A DNA stretch of 64,000 nucleotides from Xaviernesmea oryzae (GTDB lineage Bacteria; Pseudomonadota; Alphaproteobacteria; Rhizobiales; Rhizobiaceae), in NCBI RefSeq assembly GCF_900177415.1, contig NZ_FXAF01000002.1:62001-126000 (forward strand). Direction: 5' to 3'. This document shows positions 45,802-54,858 of the stretch, one piece after another; within the stretch, counting starts at the first letter, position 1, and each line of letters begins with the position of its first letter. The notes under the pieces were generated by a model that had not been told where the DNA came from, made no database searches, and saw nothing but the letters and a program-made list of their open reading frames with translations. The translations under genes were made by a program, and so were the position numbers.

Positions 45802-46704
45802 ATGGCCCGCAATACTCTGCCTTCCATTACCGCCGGCGAAGCCGGCCTCAACCGTTATCTCGACGAGATCCGCAAGTTCCCCATGCTGGAGCCGCAGCAG
45901 GAATATATGCTTGCGAAGCGCTATGCCGAACATGGGGACCGTGACGCGGCCCACAAGCTGGTGACGAGCCACCTGCGTCTCGTGGCGAAGATCGCCATGG
46001 GCTATCGCGGCTATGGCCTGCCGATCGGCGAGGTCGTGTCCGAGGGCAATGTCGGCCTCATGCAGGCCGTCAAGAAGTTCGATCCGGAACGCGGCTTCCG
46101 CCTGGCGACCTACGCCATGTGGTGGATCAAGGCCTCGATCCAGGAGTATATCCTGCGGTCCTGGTCGCTCGTGAAGATGGGCACGACTGCCAACCAGAAG
46201 CGCCTCTTCTTCAACCTGCGCCGTCTGAAGGGCCGGATCCAGGCGATCGACGAAGGCGATCTGAAGCCTGAGCAGGTGGCCGAGATCGCCACCAAGCTGA
46301 ACGTCTCGGAAGAGGAAGTGGTCTCCATGAACCGCCGCCTCTCGGGCGACGCTTCGCTGAACGCTCCGATCCGCGCCACCGAAGGCGAATCCGGCCAGTG
46401 GCAGGATTGGCTGGTGGACGATCATGACAGCCAGGAAGAGGTGCTGATCGAGCAGGACGAGCTCGACACGCGCCGCCGCATGCTGGCCAAGGCCATGGGC
46501 GTGCTGAACGATCGCGAACGCCGCATCTTCGAAGCCCGCCGCCTGTCCGACGAGCCGGTGACGCTGGAAGAACTCTCCGCCGAGTTCGACATCAGCCGCG
46601 AGCGCGTGCGCCAGATCGAGGTCCGCGCCTTCGAGAAGGTGCAGGAAGCCGTGCAGAAGGAAGCGCTTGCCCAGGCAAACGCCCTTCGCGTGGTCGACGC
46701 CTGA
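45802..46704 (+). CDS. rpoH: Heat-shock sigma factor RpoH (sigma-32)
   Basis: 300 residues. Region 2 contains HLRLVAKIAMGYRGYGLPIGEVVSEGNVGLMQAVKKFDPERGFRLATYAMWWIKASIQEYILRSWSLVK. The RpoH box NQKRLFFNLR is at residues 131-140. Region 4 is LSDEPVTLEELSAEFDISRERVRQIEVRAFEKVQ. This matches the main rhizobial RpoH1. It drives chaperone and protease genes at high temperature or acid stress. The 5' leader is about 190 bp and could be structured. ATG 45802 has GGAAAGGGG upstream. Confidence 0.96.
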   Translation: MARNTLPSITAGEAGLNRYLDEIRKFPMLEPQQEYMLAKRYAEHGDRDAAHKLVTSHLRLVAKIAMGYRGYGLPIGEVVSEGNVGLMQAVKKFDPERGFRLATYAMWWIKASIQEYILRSWSLVKMGTTANQKRLFFNLRRLKGRIQAIDEGDLKPEQVAEIATKLNVSEEEVVSMNRRLSGDASLNAPIRATEGESGQWQDWLVDDHDSQEEVLIEQDELDTRRRMLAKAMGVLNDRERRIFEARRLSDEPVTLEELSAEFDISRERVRQIEVRAFEKVQEAVQKEALAQANALRVVDA

Positions 46705-46728
46705 TCCTTCGCGAAACGGAACGTGAAA

Positions 46729-46752
46729 AAGGGGCTGCCTCGGCAGCCCCTT
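46729..46752 (-). terminator. Terminator hairpin with U-tract on the minus strand
   Basis: Eleven-bp arms (AAGGGGCTGCC and GGCAGCCCCTT) around a two-base loop. The long T-run (TTTTT) follows the stem on the minus strand; on the plus strand only TT follows. It therefore fits the minus-strand PepSY gene better than rpoH. Confidence 0.7.
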
Positions 46753-46783
46753 AGCTTGATGACAAACCTCGCTTCTTGCTCGG

Positions 46784-46859
46784 CGTCATCCTCGGCCTTG
46801 TGCCGAGGATCTATAAACGTCAATGGTTTGCAGATGTTCGGGACAGCCCGAGCATGACG
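46784..46859. repeat. Rhizobial palindromic repeat with imperfect inverted ends
   Basis: The end CGTCATCCTCGG at 46784 and its complement ending CCGAGCATGACG at 46859 form about 21-bp imperfect inverted ends. The left end itself folds (ATCCTCGGC-CTTGT-GCCGAGGAT, 46788-46810). It sits between two terminators in the rpoH/PepSY convergent gap. Confidence 0.65.
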
Positions 46860-46894
46860 ATCAGAGATTTTCGAACCTTTGTCAGCAATCTGAA

Positions 46895-46914
46895 GGCCGC
46901 TCCGAGGAGCGGCC
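46895..46914 (+). terminator. Rho-independent terminator on the plus strand
   Basis: GGCCGCTCC and GGAGCGGCC pair over 9 bp with a two-base loop, followed by TTTTCTTTT. It would end transcripts from rpoH about 210 bp after its stop codon. Confidence 0.85.
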
Positions 46915-46968
46915 TTTTCTTTTGCGATGAATTGCCGTGTTGTGGTCCGGCGTCTTCTGCGAGACGCG

Positions 46969-48378
46969 CTACCCGGTACGGCGTACCCCCTGGCTGCCAG
47001 AACCGTCCGCAAGACCCGTCAGCCCCCAGCGCACGAGATCGATCAGCACGAAAACGATCAGGCTCGCGCCCATCAGCGGCAAGGCAATCCCGAACCCGGC
47101 CGCCAGCATGACGAGAACGAGCTTGCTCGGCAGGGTCAGATAGGAAAAAGCGCGGATCAGCGTCTTGGGCGAACCGCCGGGAGCAGGCCTGCGCGACCAC
47201 CAGATGACATAGCCGTAGACGATCATCGCCATCAGGGCGATGCCGAGTGCCGCCATGACGATCTGGTTCGCCACTCCGAACAGGATGCCCATATGCGCGT
47301 CGATCCCCCAGCGGATCAGCTTCGCGACGATCGGGAACATCTCGAAATCCGCCCGGCTCGTGATTGCCATGGTGCCGGGATCGATGGCGATCGTATCGAC
47401 CTGGGTCGGCCATCCGCGATCGTACTCGCGCACCATCCACGCTTTGCCGGCAGTGCGCGGCGGGCGGATTTCGACCATGGGGGAATCGATCCCGCCGGCA
47501 CGCGCTGCGGCGAGAACCTGATCCATCCGGCCGATCACATCCGCCTCGGAGATCGCTGACGAAGGCGTGGGGGCGGTTGCCGCACCATGCCCCTGATGTT
47601 CCGCATGTTCCCCACCGGCCGCGACCGCTCCCGGCCCGAGATCGAGCGACACCGAAGGCGTGACCCAGCCGACCTCCGAGCGGAACCGGTCGATGTGATC
47701 GCCGGCCCAGCGCGACCAGGTCAGCCCCGTAGCGGACAGGAAGAGCAGTCCGGCCGCGATGATCACACCGATCCGGCCGTGCAGCCGGCGGGCGGAAGCC
47801 CCCCTCGCGGCCGACGACTTTGGGACTCCGCGCCGCCAGAACCACAGGAGCACGCCGCCGAATACGGCCACCCAGAGCCAGGAGGCGGCAAGCTCGCTGT
47901 AGTGACGCCCGAAATCGCCGAGCAGCAGGTTGCGGTGCAGGTAGTCGATCGTCGTGCGGAAGGGCAGGATGCCGCTCGTGCCGTAGACGATCAGGTCGCC
48001 TTGGACGGCAAGCGAAACCGGATCGACGAAGATGGCGCGGTTTTCCGAATCTCCGAGCCCCGCCTCGGTAAACATCACCCGGGTCGTGTATCCGTCCGCA
48101 GTCGCCGGACGAACCGCGAAGAGCTTCGGCTCATCGCCGATGGCGGCACGCGCCGCCCCGATCTGCGCCGCCAGGGACTGCGGCGTTCCGCTCGAGGCCG
48201 TCTGCAATTGATCGCGATAGATCAGGCTCTCGATCTGCGGCGTCAGGACGTAGAGCGTACCCGTGAGCGCGGCGATGAAAATGAACGGACCGACGAACAG
48301 TCCGATATAGAAATGCAGGCGCGTTATGAAAAGCCTGAAGGCCGACGAAGATGCTACGGTTGAGGAACGGTCGGTCAC
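46969..48378 (-). CDS. PepSY-associated transmembrane protein (iron-regulated type)
   Basis: 469 residues. The first helix is in FRLFITRLHFYIGLFVGPFIFIAALTGTLYVLTPQIE, the PepSY-TM family signature. A periplasmic part follows with PepSY-like sequence, then WLWVAVFGGVLLWFWRR, LHGRIGVIIAAGLLFLSATGLTWSRWAG, and three C-terminal helices. The first-choice start is GTG 48378 because a perfect AAGGAGG lies 6 bases upstream; the 116 open codons before it are rejected. Members often accompany siderophore uptake and may be membrane reductases. A His-rich stretch (EHAEHQGHG) could bind metal. A DUF2946-like gene lies upstream. Confidence 0.85.
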   Translation of the reverse strand: MTDRSSTVASSSAFRLFITRLHFYIGLFVGPFIFIAALTGTLYVLTPQIESLIYRDQLQTASSGTPQSLAAQIGAARAAIGDEPKLFAVRPATADGYTTRVMFTEAGLGDSENRAIFVDPVSLAVQGDLIVYGTSGILPFRTTIDYLHRNLLLGDFGRHYSELAASWLWVAVFGGVLLWFWRRGVPKSSAARGASARRLHGRIGVIIAAGLLFLSATGLTWSRWAGDHIDRFRSEVGWVTPSVSLDLGPGAVAAGGEHAEHQGHGAATAPTPSSAISEADVIGRMDQVLAAARAGGIDSPMVEIRPPRTAGKAWMVREYDRGWPTQVDTIAIDPGTMAITSRADFEMFPIVAKLIRWGIDAHMGILFGVANQIVMAALGIALMAMIVYGYVIWWSRRPAPGGSPKTLIRAFSYLTLPSKLVLVMLAAGFGIALPLMGASLIVFVLIDLVRWGLTGLADGSGSQGVRRTG

Positions 48379-48536
48379 GGCGTGCCTCCTTCGGGAAGGT
48401 GCGGGCGCGTGGCCGGGTTCGTCGCGCATGCCGGCGTGCGGGCGCGTACCGCCGCAGCGGATCGGAAAGAAAGCATGGAAATATCTCCATCGATGACGGC
48501 GAGACCGGCCGGAGGCCGGCCGGCAAACGGATGACG

Positions 48537-48938
48537 TCAGGATCGGATGGAGGATGTCGGAGGCGCGCGCGCTTCCCGTGCGAGGCCGAGCGCATGCGGC
48601 GCCGAAACGGTCCCCACCGGAGTGCTTGCCGTTGCGGCCTCGACGAGCAGCGGCGCCCTGAGCGCAGGCCCTTTGACGGGCAACAGGGATGAAAGCGAAG
48701 AAAGCGCCTGGCAACCTATGCCGCAACAGGTCGGCCAGGCCTTGCCGGAGGGCCCCTCAGGCGTTGACGCATCGGCGCCGTGCTCGGTGCAGATGACGCC
48801 GCCATCGGCATAGGACGATGCCATTCCGGCTTGTGCATACCCGCCGATCGCGCCTTGCAGCAGCAGCATCACGGCGATCAGGGCGGAGAGGACCCCGCCG
48901 CTCATGGAATCGCCGATGATCTGCCGGATGAAGCGCAT
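48537..48938 (-). CDS. DUF2946-like small membrane/periplasmic protein
   Basis: 133 residues. A hydrophobic N-terminal helix (GGVLSALIAVMLLLQGAIGGYAQAGM) is followed by a soluble part with CTEHG and CCGIGCQ cysteines. The layout resembles DUF2946/CopL-type proteins found beside metal-related membrane proteins. It is 158 bp upstream of the PepSY gene on the same strand. The pairing suggests a role in copper or iron handling, which is inference. No strong ribosome-binding site decides the start. Confidence 0.62.
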   Translation of the reverse strand: MRFIRQIIGDSMSGGVLSALIAVMLLLQGAIGGYAQAGMASSYADGGVICTEHGADASTPEGPSGKAWPTCCGIGCQALSSLSSLLPVKGPALRAPLLVEAATASTPVGTVSAPHALGLAREARAPPTSSIRS

Positions 48939-49107
48939 GTCCGGTCATCGCGACCCGCGCGGCCAGTGTCAACGCGTCATTTTGTCGGGACCGCCGCCCG
49001 GCTCCTCCCGGATCGTTCCTCTTCCAGGCAGCCGGTACCGGAGGCAATGAAAAATCCGCCTGAGGATCGCCCAGGCGGATTGTCGCAGGATCAAACCCGG
49101 AAAGAGG

Positions 49108-51468
49108 TTACTGCCCGCTGGCCGTCGTGCCGAGCGTGCCCCATTCGCGGATCGCCTCGTTGAAGACCCGTTCGCCCTCCGGCCCCTTCTGGAGGGTCAG
49201 CAGAGCCCGGCGGCCGTTGCGGTAGGCGACGGGAATGTCCATCCAGTTGCGGCTGCGCAGGAGCTCCAGATTGGTCGTGCGCGCATCGGGGAAATCGTTG
49301 AGCGCGATCATGTGGAAGTCGTCGGTGATCTTGGCGGGCACCGCGATCAGCGCGTTGCCGCGATCCTGTTCCGTCTGCTTCATGGCGATGCGCTGCACGC
49401 TGTCGATCGCCCCGCCTTCGAAATCCGGAGGAACGGCGAAGACGATCTCGATCAGGTGGCTGGCCGGCAAGGACGGATCCGTATTGCGCTTGAGGGTCAC
49501 GAGCGCGGTCAGCCCCCTGCCCGGCACGTTGATGCGGCCCTGGATCACCGGCTCCTGCTGGCCGTTCGCGCCGGCCTCGCGCTGCAGCGACCAGGAAACC
49601 GCGCCGTCGATCGCCGTCGGCGCCGTCTGGCCGATCCGCTCCTCGTAGAGGAACATCTTCTCGCCCGCGAGCGCCGGCGCATCCGCCGGAGTGGCAGCCG
49701 GGGCATTGGGAGCCGGCGACGCTGCATTCGGCACGGCGGCGTTGGCACCCGCGGCCGGCGTGTCCGACGCCGGCGCGCTCGCGGCAGGCGCCTGTTGGGC
49801 CGGCGGCGTGGCGGGAGGAGCGTTGAGCTCAGCGACCGACTGGCCCTCCGCATTCTGCGCCAGGTCGCCGGTGCCGCCCGGTCCCTCATCCGTTTCGCTG
49901 CCGTCCGGCATCAGCCGCTGCGTGAACTTCGTGCCGGCCACGGAGCCGTCCGCCGGGCCGGGCGCGGCCGGAGCTGCGGGGTTTGCGGCATTGTTCTGCG
50001 GCGCGGGAGCGGGCGTCGAGGGCGTCGCGCCGGGTTGCGGCGTGGCGGGCGCCGGAGCCGTCGCCTGGTTGTCCGCCTGCTCGGCCGTCTGGCTGGCCGG
50101 CAGGCTCGATTGGATCAGGCCGCCCACCATGTCGTTCAAGGAATCGCGGTTGAGCCAGATCGCATAACCGCCGGCGCCGACCAGGGCGAGGCCGATGATG
50201 GCGAGCACGATGCCGGCATAGTTGCGCTTGCGGACCGGCGTGACCCGGTAGGGCCGGGCCGGCGCGGGCATCAGGTCGTCCGCATCGGCATCGGTATGCA
50301 TCGCGTTGCGCGACGAATCGCCCTGCGTGGCGTTCTTGTTGAAACCGATCAGTTCCTCGAGATCGCCCCAGGGGTCGCTCTCCGCCGGCTTGCCGTTGGC
50401 CTTTTGCGGCTCGGCGTAATCGGCGAAAGGATCGGCGTTTGCCGTTGCGGCCTTTGCCGGCGACGGCGGAAGATCGGGGAGATCCGAGACCGAAGGCATC
50501 CGCACCGCATCGGCCGCGGCATGGGTCTCGGTGCCGAAATGCGCATCGGCCGCTTCGGCTTTCGCGCCGTGGTCGATCGGCACGACCGGGCCGGCCGGGG
50601 TGAGTTCCGGCACGTCGTTCCAGACTGCCGCCGCGGCATTCGCCTCGTGACCGGATGCGGGTCTTTCCCAGCCCCAGTCCCCCGCAGGCCCCGGCGCGTC
50701 CGCAGGCTGCTGCTCCCCGTCCGCTTCGGAAGCGCCCCAATGGGCCGCAGCGGGTTTGGGCGTGACGGGATCGGATGCGGATGCGGGTACGGCCTGTTCT
50801 GCCCCCTCACCGAAGGCTTCAGCGGGTTCCTGCCGGTCGTAGGCCGACGAAGCCGCCTCCGGCTCTTCCGGCGGGAGGTCGTCGCGCCAGTCGCCATATT
50901 TCGGCGGGGCCGGCTCCTCGGGAGCGGGAGCGGCCTCCTCGTGAAAGACGGCTGGCTCCGGCTCTACAGCCTCGGCATGGACATCGGCCTGCACAGGCTC
51001 TTCATGACGCTCGTCGTGGTGGAGGGGTGCGGTCTCTGCCTCGGCCGGTTCCGGCTCGTGAGTCTCCGCCGCCTGGTCGGGAGCGGCCTCCTGCTCTTCC
51101 ACGTGAGGCTCTGCGGCCGCCTGTTCCGGAGGCTCTTCGGATACCGGCTCTTCTGCGGCGTGCCCGGCAGCCGGCTCCTCCGCATGATGCTCGGCAGGCG
51201 CCTCCTCCACCGGCTGCGGGATGGCGGCAGCCTCTTCCTCGGCCAATGGCTCCAGCGCCTCGGCGTGCTCGCTCTCCACGTCCATGATCGCGGCTTCGAG
51301 CTTTTCCATCTGCCGGCGCAGCATGTCTTCGGGCGGGCGCGGCTTCATGTTCTCGAGCTGCCGCTGCACGGCGCCACGAGCCTTGTCATACACCTTCGCG
51401 CGCATCTCCGGCGTATTGTTCGCCAGTCCGTCAACGGCGCGGCGGATCACCGCAACAAAATCAGCCAT
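49108..51468 (-). CDS. Large Ala/Glu/Pro-rich single-pass membrane protein
   Basis: 786 residues from ATG 51468. A conserved N-terminus, MADFVAVIRRAVDGLANNTPEMRAKVYDKARGAVQRQLENMKPRPPEDMLRRQMEKLEAAI, is followed by about 330 acidic low-complexity residues (AEEPAAGHAAEEP type). One membrane helix comes next (YAGIVLAIIGLALVGAGGYAIWL), then a Pro/Ala-rich periplasmic linker. The final conserved domain (about 180 residues) is EKMFLYEERIGQTAPTAIDGAVSWSLQRE through MDIPVAYRNGRRALLTLQKGPEGERVFNEAIREWG. It is known beside purA in rhizobia without a function. The tail looks like a bound-substrate or envelope-interaction domain. Confidence 0.8.
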   Translation of the reverse strand: MADFVAVIRRAVDGLANNTPEMRAKVYDKARGAVQRQLENMKPRPPEDMLRRQMEKLEAAIMDVESEHAEALEPLAEEEAAAIPQPVEEAPAEHHAEEPAAGHAAEEPVSEEPPEQAAAEPHVEEQEAAPDQAAETHEPEPAEAETAPLHHDERHEEPVQADVHAEAVEPEPAVFHEEAAPAPEEPAPPKYGDWRDDLPPEEPEAASSAYDRQEPAEAFGEGAEQAVPASASDPVTPKPAAAHWGASEADGEQQPADAPGPAGDWGWERPASGHEANAAAAVWNDVPELTPAGPVVPIDHGAKAEAADAHFGTETHAAADAVRMPSVSDLPDLPPSPAKAATANADPFADYAEPQKANGKPAESDPWGDLEELIGFNKNATQGDSSRNAMHTDADADDLMPAPARPYRVTPVRKRNYAGIVLAIIGLALVGAGGYAIWLNRDSLNDMVGGLIQSSLPASQTAEQADNQATAPAPATPQPGATPSTPAPAPQNNAANPAAPAAPGPADGSVAGTKFTQRLMPDGSETDEGPGGTGDLAQNAEGQSVAELNAPPATPPAQQAPAASAPASDTPAAGANAAVPNAASPAPNAPAATPADAPALAGEKMFLYEERIGQTAPTAIDGAVSWSLQREAGANGQQEPVIQGRINVPGRGLTALVTLKRNTDPSLPASHLIEIVFAVPPDFEGGAIDSVQRIAMKQTEQDRGNALIAVPAKITDDFHMIALNDFPDARTTNLELLRSRNWMDIPVAYRNGRRALLTLQKGPEGERVFNEAIREWGTLGTTASGQ

Positions 51469-51527
51469 CAGCACTTTCTCATGATCGCCGGCCCGAAGGC
51501 CGGCCGAATGGTAACCAATTCTTGACT

Positions 51528-52826
51528 TTAGTCTTCAAACGGGTCGGTCACAAGTATGGTGTCGTCCCGCTCCGGGCTGGTGGACAGCAGCGCCACCGGC
51601 GCGCCGATCAGCTCTTCCACCTGTCGGACATATTTGATCGCCTGGGCCGGCAGATCGGCCCATTTGCGGGCGCCGACGGTCGATTCCTTCCAGCCTTCGA
51701 GGGTGACGTAGATCGGTTCGACGCGGGCCTGAGCGCCCTGGCTTGCCGGAAGGTGGTCGATCTCCTCACCGTCCAGCTTGTAGCCGACGCAGATCTTCAA
51801 TTCGTCGAGACCGTCGAGGACATCGAGCTTGGTGAGCGCGATGCCGGTGATTCCATTGGTGGCGACCGACTGGCGCACCAGCGCCGCGTCGAACCAGCCG
51901 CAACGGCGCTTTCGGCCCGTCACCGTGCCAAATTCGTGTCCCTTCTCGCCGAGGAACTGGCCGATCTCGTCCTTGAGCTCGGTCGGAAACGGCCCTTCGC
52001 CGACGCGCGTCGTATAGGCCTTGGTGATGCCGAGGATATAGCCGAGCGAGCCCGGCCCCATGCCGGAACCGGCGGCCGCCTGGCCGGCGACCGTGTTGGA
52101 CGAGGTGACGAACGGATAGGTGCCGTGGTCGATGTCGAGAAGCGAACCCTGCGCCCCTTCGAAGAGGATGCGCGAACCCTTGCGGCGTTCCTTGTCGAGC
52201 AGTTCCCAGACGGTTTCGCGGAAGGGCAGCACGCGTTCGGCGACCGAGGTCAGCTCCTGCATGATCGCGTCGTGAGAGACTTCCTTTTCGCCGAGACCGC
52301 GGCGCAGCGCGTTGTGATGGGTGAGGATGCGGTCGACCTTGCCCGGCAGCGTCTCCATGTCGGCGAGGTCCATCACGCGAATCGCGCGGCGCCCGACCTT
52401 GTCCTCATAGGCCGGGCCGATGCCGCGGCGGGTGGTGCCGATCTTGGTGCCGCTGTTGGAGGCGGCATCCTCGCGCATGCCGTCGAGCTCGCGATGCAGC
52501 GAGAGAATCAGCGTCGCATTGTCGGCGATGCGCAGGTTCTCGGGCGTGACCTTCACGCCCTGGCCTGCGAGCTTGTCGATTTCGGCGACCAGCGCATGCG
52601 GATCGACCACGACGCCGTTGCCGATCACCGAGATCTTGCCCGGACGCACGATGCCCGACGGCAGCAGCGAAAGCTTGTAGCTGACGCCGTCGATGACGAG
52701 CGTATGGCCGGCATTGTGACCGCCCTGGAAACGCACCACCACATCGGCGCGTTCGGAAAGCCAGTCGACAATCTTGCCCTTGCCTTCGTCACCCCATTGC
52801 GAACCAACCACGACTACGTTCGTCAT
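51528..52826 (-). CDS. purA: Adenylosuccinate synthetase PurA
   Basis: 432 residues. [44 protein letters not shown] has the GDEGKGK nucleotide loop and catalytic His. [44 protein letters not shown] and [11 protein letters not shown] confirm it. It makes adenylosuccinate from IMP, aspartate and GTP in AMP synthesis. ATG 52826 has AGGAAG upstream; the upstream open codons are rejected. Confidence 0.98.
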   Translation of the reverse strand: MTNVVVVGSQWGDEGKGKIVDWLSERADVVVRFQGGHNAGHTLVIDGVSYKLSLLPSGIVRPGKISVIGNGVVVDPHALVAEIDKLAGQGVKVTPENLRIADNATLILSLHRELDGMREDAASNSGTKIGTTRRGIGPAYEDKVGRRAIRVMDLADMETLPGKVDRILTHHNALRRGLGEKEVSHDAIMQELTSVAERVLPFRETVWELLDKERRKGSRILFEGAQGSLLDIDHGTYPFVTSSNTVAGQAAAGSGMGPGSLGYILGITKAYTTRVGEGPFPTELKDEIGQFLGEKGHEFGTVTGRKRRCGWFDAALVRQSVATNGITGIALTKLDVLDGLDELKICVGYKLDGEEIDHLPASQGAQARVEPIYVTLEGWKESTVGARKWADLPAQAIKYVRQVEELIGAPVALLSTSPERDDTILVTDPFED

Positions 52827-53118
52827 CTTTGCTTCCTGTGCTGCGGGCAAAAAGCCCCACGCGACCATACGCGCACCGCCATAGGTCAATATCGATTGAC
52901 TACGGTCGATGCGCCATTTCCGATTTCCCGCATTGCCGGGAGCGGCGAAAACCGCCCAAGGCACTGCAAACGGCCGCATCTATAATGCCTTGGCCGGAGG
53001 AAAGCGACCTGTTTGTGACTCCGCCATGGTTTTTACGTGACAAAAGCGCGAGCCACACGCTATTTCCCGCCCCAACCTTTCAAATCGCCGCCATCCGGCC
53101 GGCGCCGGAGACGCAATC

Positions 53119-54006
53119 TTGCACAGAACGGCCTATCTTTCCCTCGTCATCGCGACCTTGGCCTGGGGCGGCAATGCGGTAGCCGGCAAGCTTGCCGTCG
53201 GCCATGTGAGCCCGATGATGCTGACCTTCTGCCGGTGGTTCGTCGCCGTGGCGATCATCTTCGCGATCTCGATGCCGCAGATCAGGAAGGACTGGCCGGT
53301 CGTAAAGAAGAACCTGCCGATTCTCACCTTCCTCGGCATCATGGGCTACGTCTTCTTCAACGCCGCCATCTACACGGCCGTCAACTACACCACCGCGATC
53401 AACGTCACCGTCGAGCAGGTGCTCATTCCGATGCTGATCTTCGTGATGAACTTCGCGCTGTTCCGAATGAAGGTCTCCTGGGCGCAGGTTCTCGGCTTCA
53501 CGCTCACCTTCGTCGGCGGACTGATCACCGCCGTCCACGGCGATCTCAATACGCTCATGACGCTGACGGTCAATATCGGCGATGCGATCATGATGATCGC
53601 GATCGTCAGTTACGCCGTCTATACGGTGGCGCTCAGATGGCGGCCGCCGATCAACTGGCGGACGCTGATGGCGGTACCCGCTCTCGTCGCGATGATCTTC
53701 AGCGCCCCGCTGGTGTTGTGGGAATATTCGGCCGACCGGTTGATCTGGCCGGACGCGACCGGCTGGATGGTGGTGCTATACACGGCCGTTTTCGCATCGC
53801 TGGTCGCGCAGGTCCTCTATATCGTCGGCGTCGAGAAGATCGGCCCCAATCGGGCGGGCCTGTTCATCAATCTCATACCCGTCTTCGGCACGCTGCTCTC
53901 CGTCACCCTCGTCGGCGAAGCCCTGCAATCCTTCCATATCGTTGCGCTGGCGCTTGCCCTCGGCGGCATCGCCATCGCCGAATGGGGAAAGCCCGCCTCC
54001 GTTTGA
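53119..54006 (+). CDS. EamA (DMT superfamily) transporter
   Basis: 295 residues, ten hydrophobic segments in two EamA repeats: LSLVIATLAWGGNAVAGKLAVGHVSPMMLTFCRWFVAVAIIF, and GLFINLIPVFGTLLSVTLVGEALQSFHIVALALALGGIAIAEWG. The start is TTG 53119, with GGAG 8 bases upstream. It exports an unknown metabolite. It ends 44 bp from the convergent transglutaminase-like gene. Confidence 0.88.
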   Translation: MHRTAYLSLVIATLAWGGNAVAGKLAVGHVSPMMLTFCRWFVAVAIIFAISMPQIRKDWPVVKKNLPILTFLGIMGYVFFNAAIYTAVNYTTAINVTVEQVLIPMLIFVMNFALFRMKVSWAQVLGFTLTFVGGLITAVHGDLNTLMTLTVNIGDAIMMIAIVSYAVYTVALRWRPPINWRTLMAVPALVAMIFSAPLVLWEYSADRLIWPDATGWMVVLYTAVFASLVAQVLYIVGVEKIGPNRAGLFINLIPVFGTLLSVTLVGEALQSFHIVALALALGGIAIAEWGKPASV

Positions 54007-54049
54007 GAAGGCGGGCCTGGGAAGGCGCGAGACGTCGCAAGATCAAAGA

Positions 54050-54604
54050 TCAGATATCGTAATAGGCCCGCGTGACGGACGGCTCGCGCCGGGGCGCGAG
54101 GCTCGGCGACTGCTTGCCGGACATGTCGACCACCGGGCTGTCATTGCCGAGGATCACGTCGCCGCGGTCCGTTGCGATCACCAGAACCCGCTCGACGCGT
54201 CCCATGCCGTCGATCGCATAGGCGATCCGCATCGACCTTGCCGGCCAGCCGCGGGAAAGCAGATGATCGCGCTTTAGATCGGCGCAATCGAAGCAACTGC
54301 CGGCGCCCAGATCGAGCGAGAAATCGCCGGCGATTTCGTCGAGATAGCCGTCGATGTCGGAAATCGTGCCGTTGACCGCGGAGTTGATCCGCAGCAATTC
54401 GCGCCGTTTTGCGAAAGTCAGCACCAGCACGCCGTCTTCTGCGCCGTCATGGCGCTCGATCGCCGGGATCTCCGACGTATGGATCTGTGCGGTCGATACG
54501 GACGAAAGCGCCCGGGCGAAACCGCCGGCGCCGGCGGCATTCGCTTCCTTGCCGGCAATGAGGGCCGTCAGGACGACCGCGGAAATAATGAGTTTCTTGA
54601 TCAT
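54050..54604 (-). CDS. Transglutaminase-like cysteine peptidase family protein (BTLCP), possibly inactive
   Basis: 184 residues, signal peptide MIKKLIISAVVLTALIAGKEANA. The core is INSAVNGTISDI, then SCFDCADLKRDHLLSRGWPARSMRIAYAID, which carries the catalytic Cys (FDCADLKR). In this family the second motif is usually H-A-V-L before T-D-R-G-D; here it reads ERVLVIATDRGD, so the catalytic His seems replaced by Arg. The final Asp side is unclear. Length is normal. It may be a non-catalytic family member, or alignment by eye may have misplaced the His. Confidence 0.78.
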   Translation of the reverse strand: MIKKLIISAVVLTALIAGKEANAAGAGGFARALSSVSTAQIHTSEIPAIERHDGAEDGVLVLTFAKRRELLRINSAVNGTISDIDGYLDEIAGDFSLDLGAGSCFDCADLKRDHLLSRGWPARSMRIAYAIDGMGRVERVLVIATDRGDVILGNDSPVVDMSGKQSPSLAPRREPSVTRAYYDI

Positions 54605-54768
54605 GACGCTGCACCCTGTTTCACCGGACGACTTCACTGCCGTCTCGTCTCTTGATGGCACAACCATATGCGGGATGGTTTTCGGGGCGCTTAAGCGGAT
54701 CGATGCAATTTTATTGAAATCGGCTTTTTTCCCGTCCTGGCACAATGCCGGAGCCCGACCGCACGCAA

Positions 54769-54802
54769 AAAAGCATCGTACCGGGCGGAAATTGATGCTT
54801 TT
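54769..54802. promoter_or_regulatory. Inverted-repeat operator in the creatininase promoter
   Basis: AAAAGCATC (54769-54777) and GATGCTTTT (54794-54802) are perfect 9-bp complements with a 16-bp spacer, 57 bp before the chosen creatininase ATG. The same site with the same spacing occurs at 56681-56714. Binding by the linked LysR protein is likely. Confidence 0.6.
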
Positions 54803-54858
54803 CGAGACGTGCCCTATCTCCTAACCGTGTGGGGAGCATGAAGGAAAGGCAGGGCAGC

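Noticed and set aside
49312-51525. A long plus-strand frame opposite the Ala/Glu/Pro-rich membrane protein
   Set aside because: The translated product is nearly all R, G and L with no domain; the other strand has a membrane helix and conserved ends.
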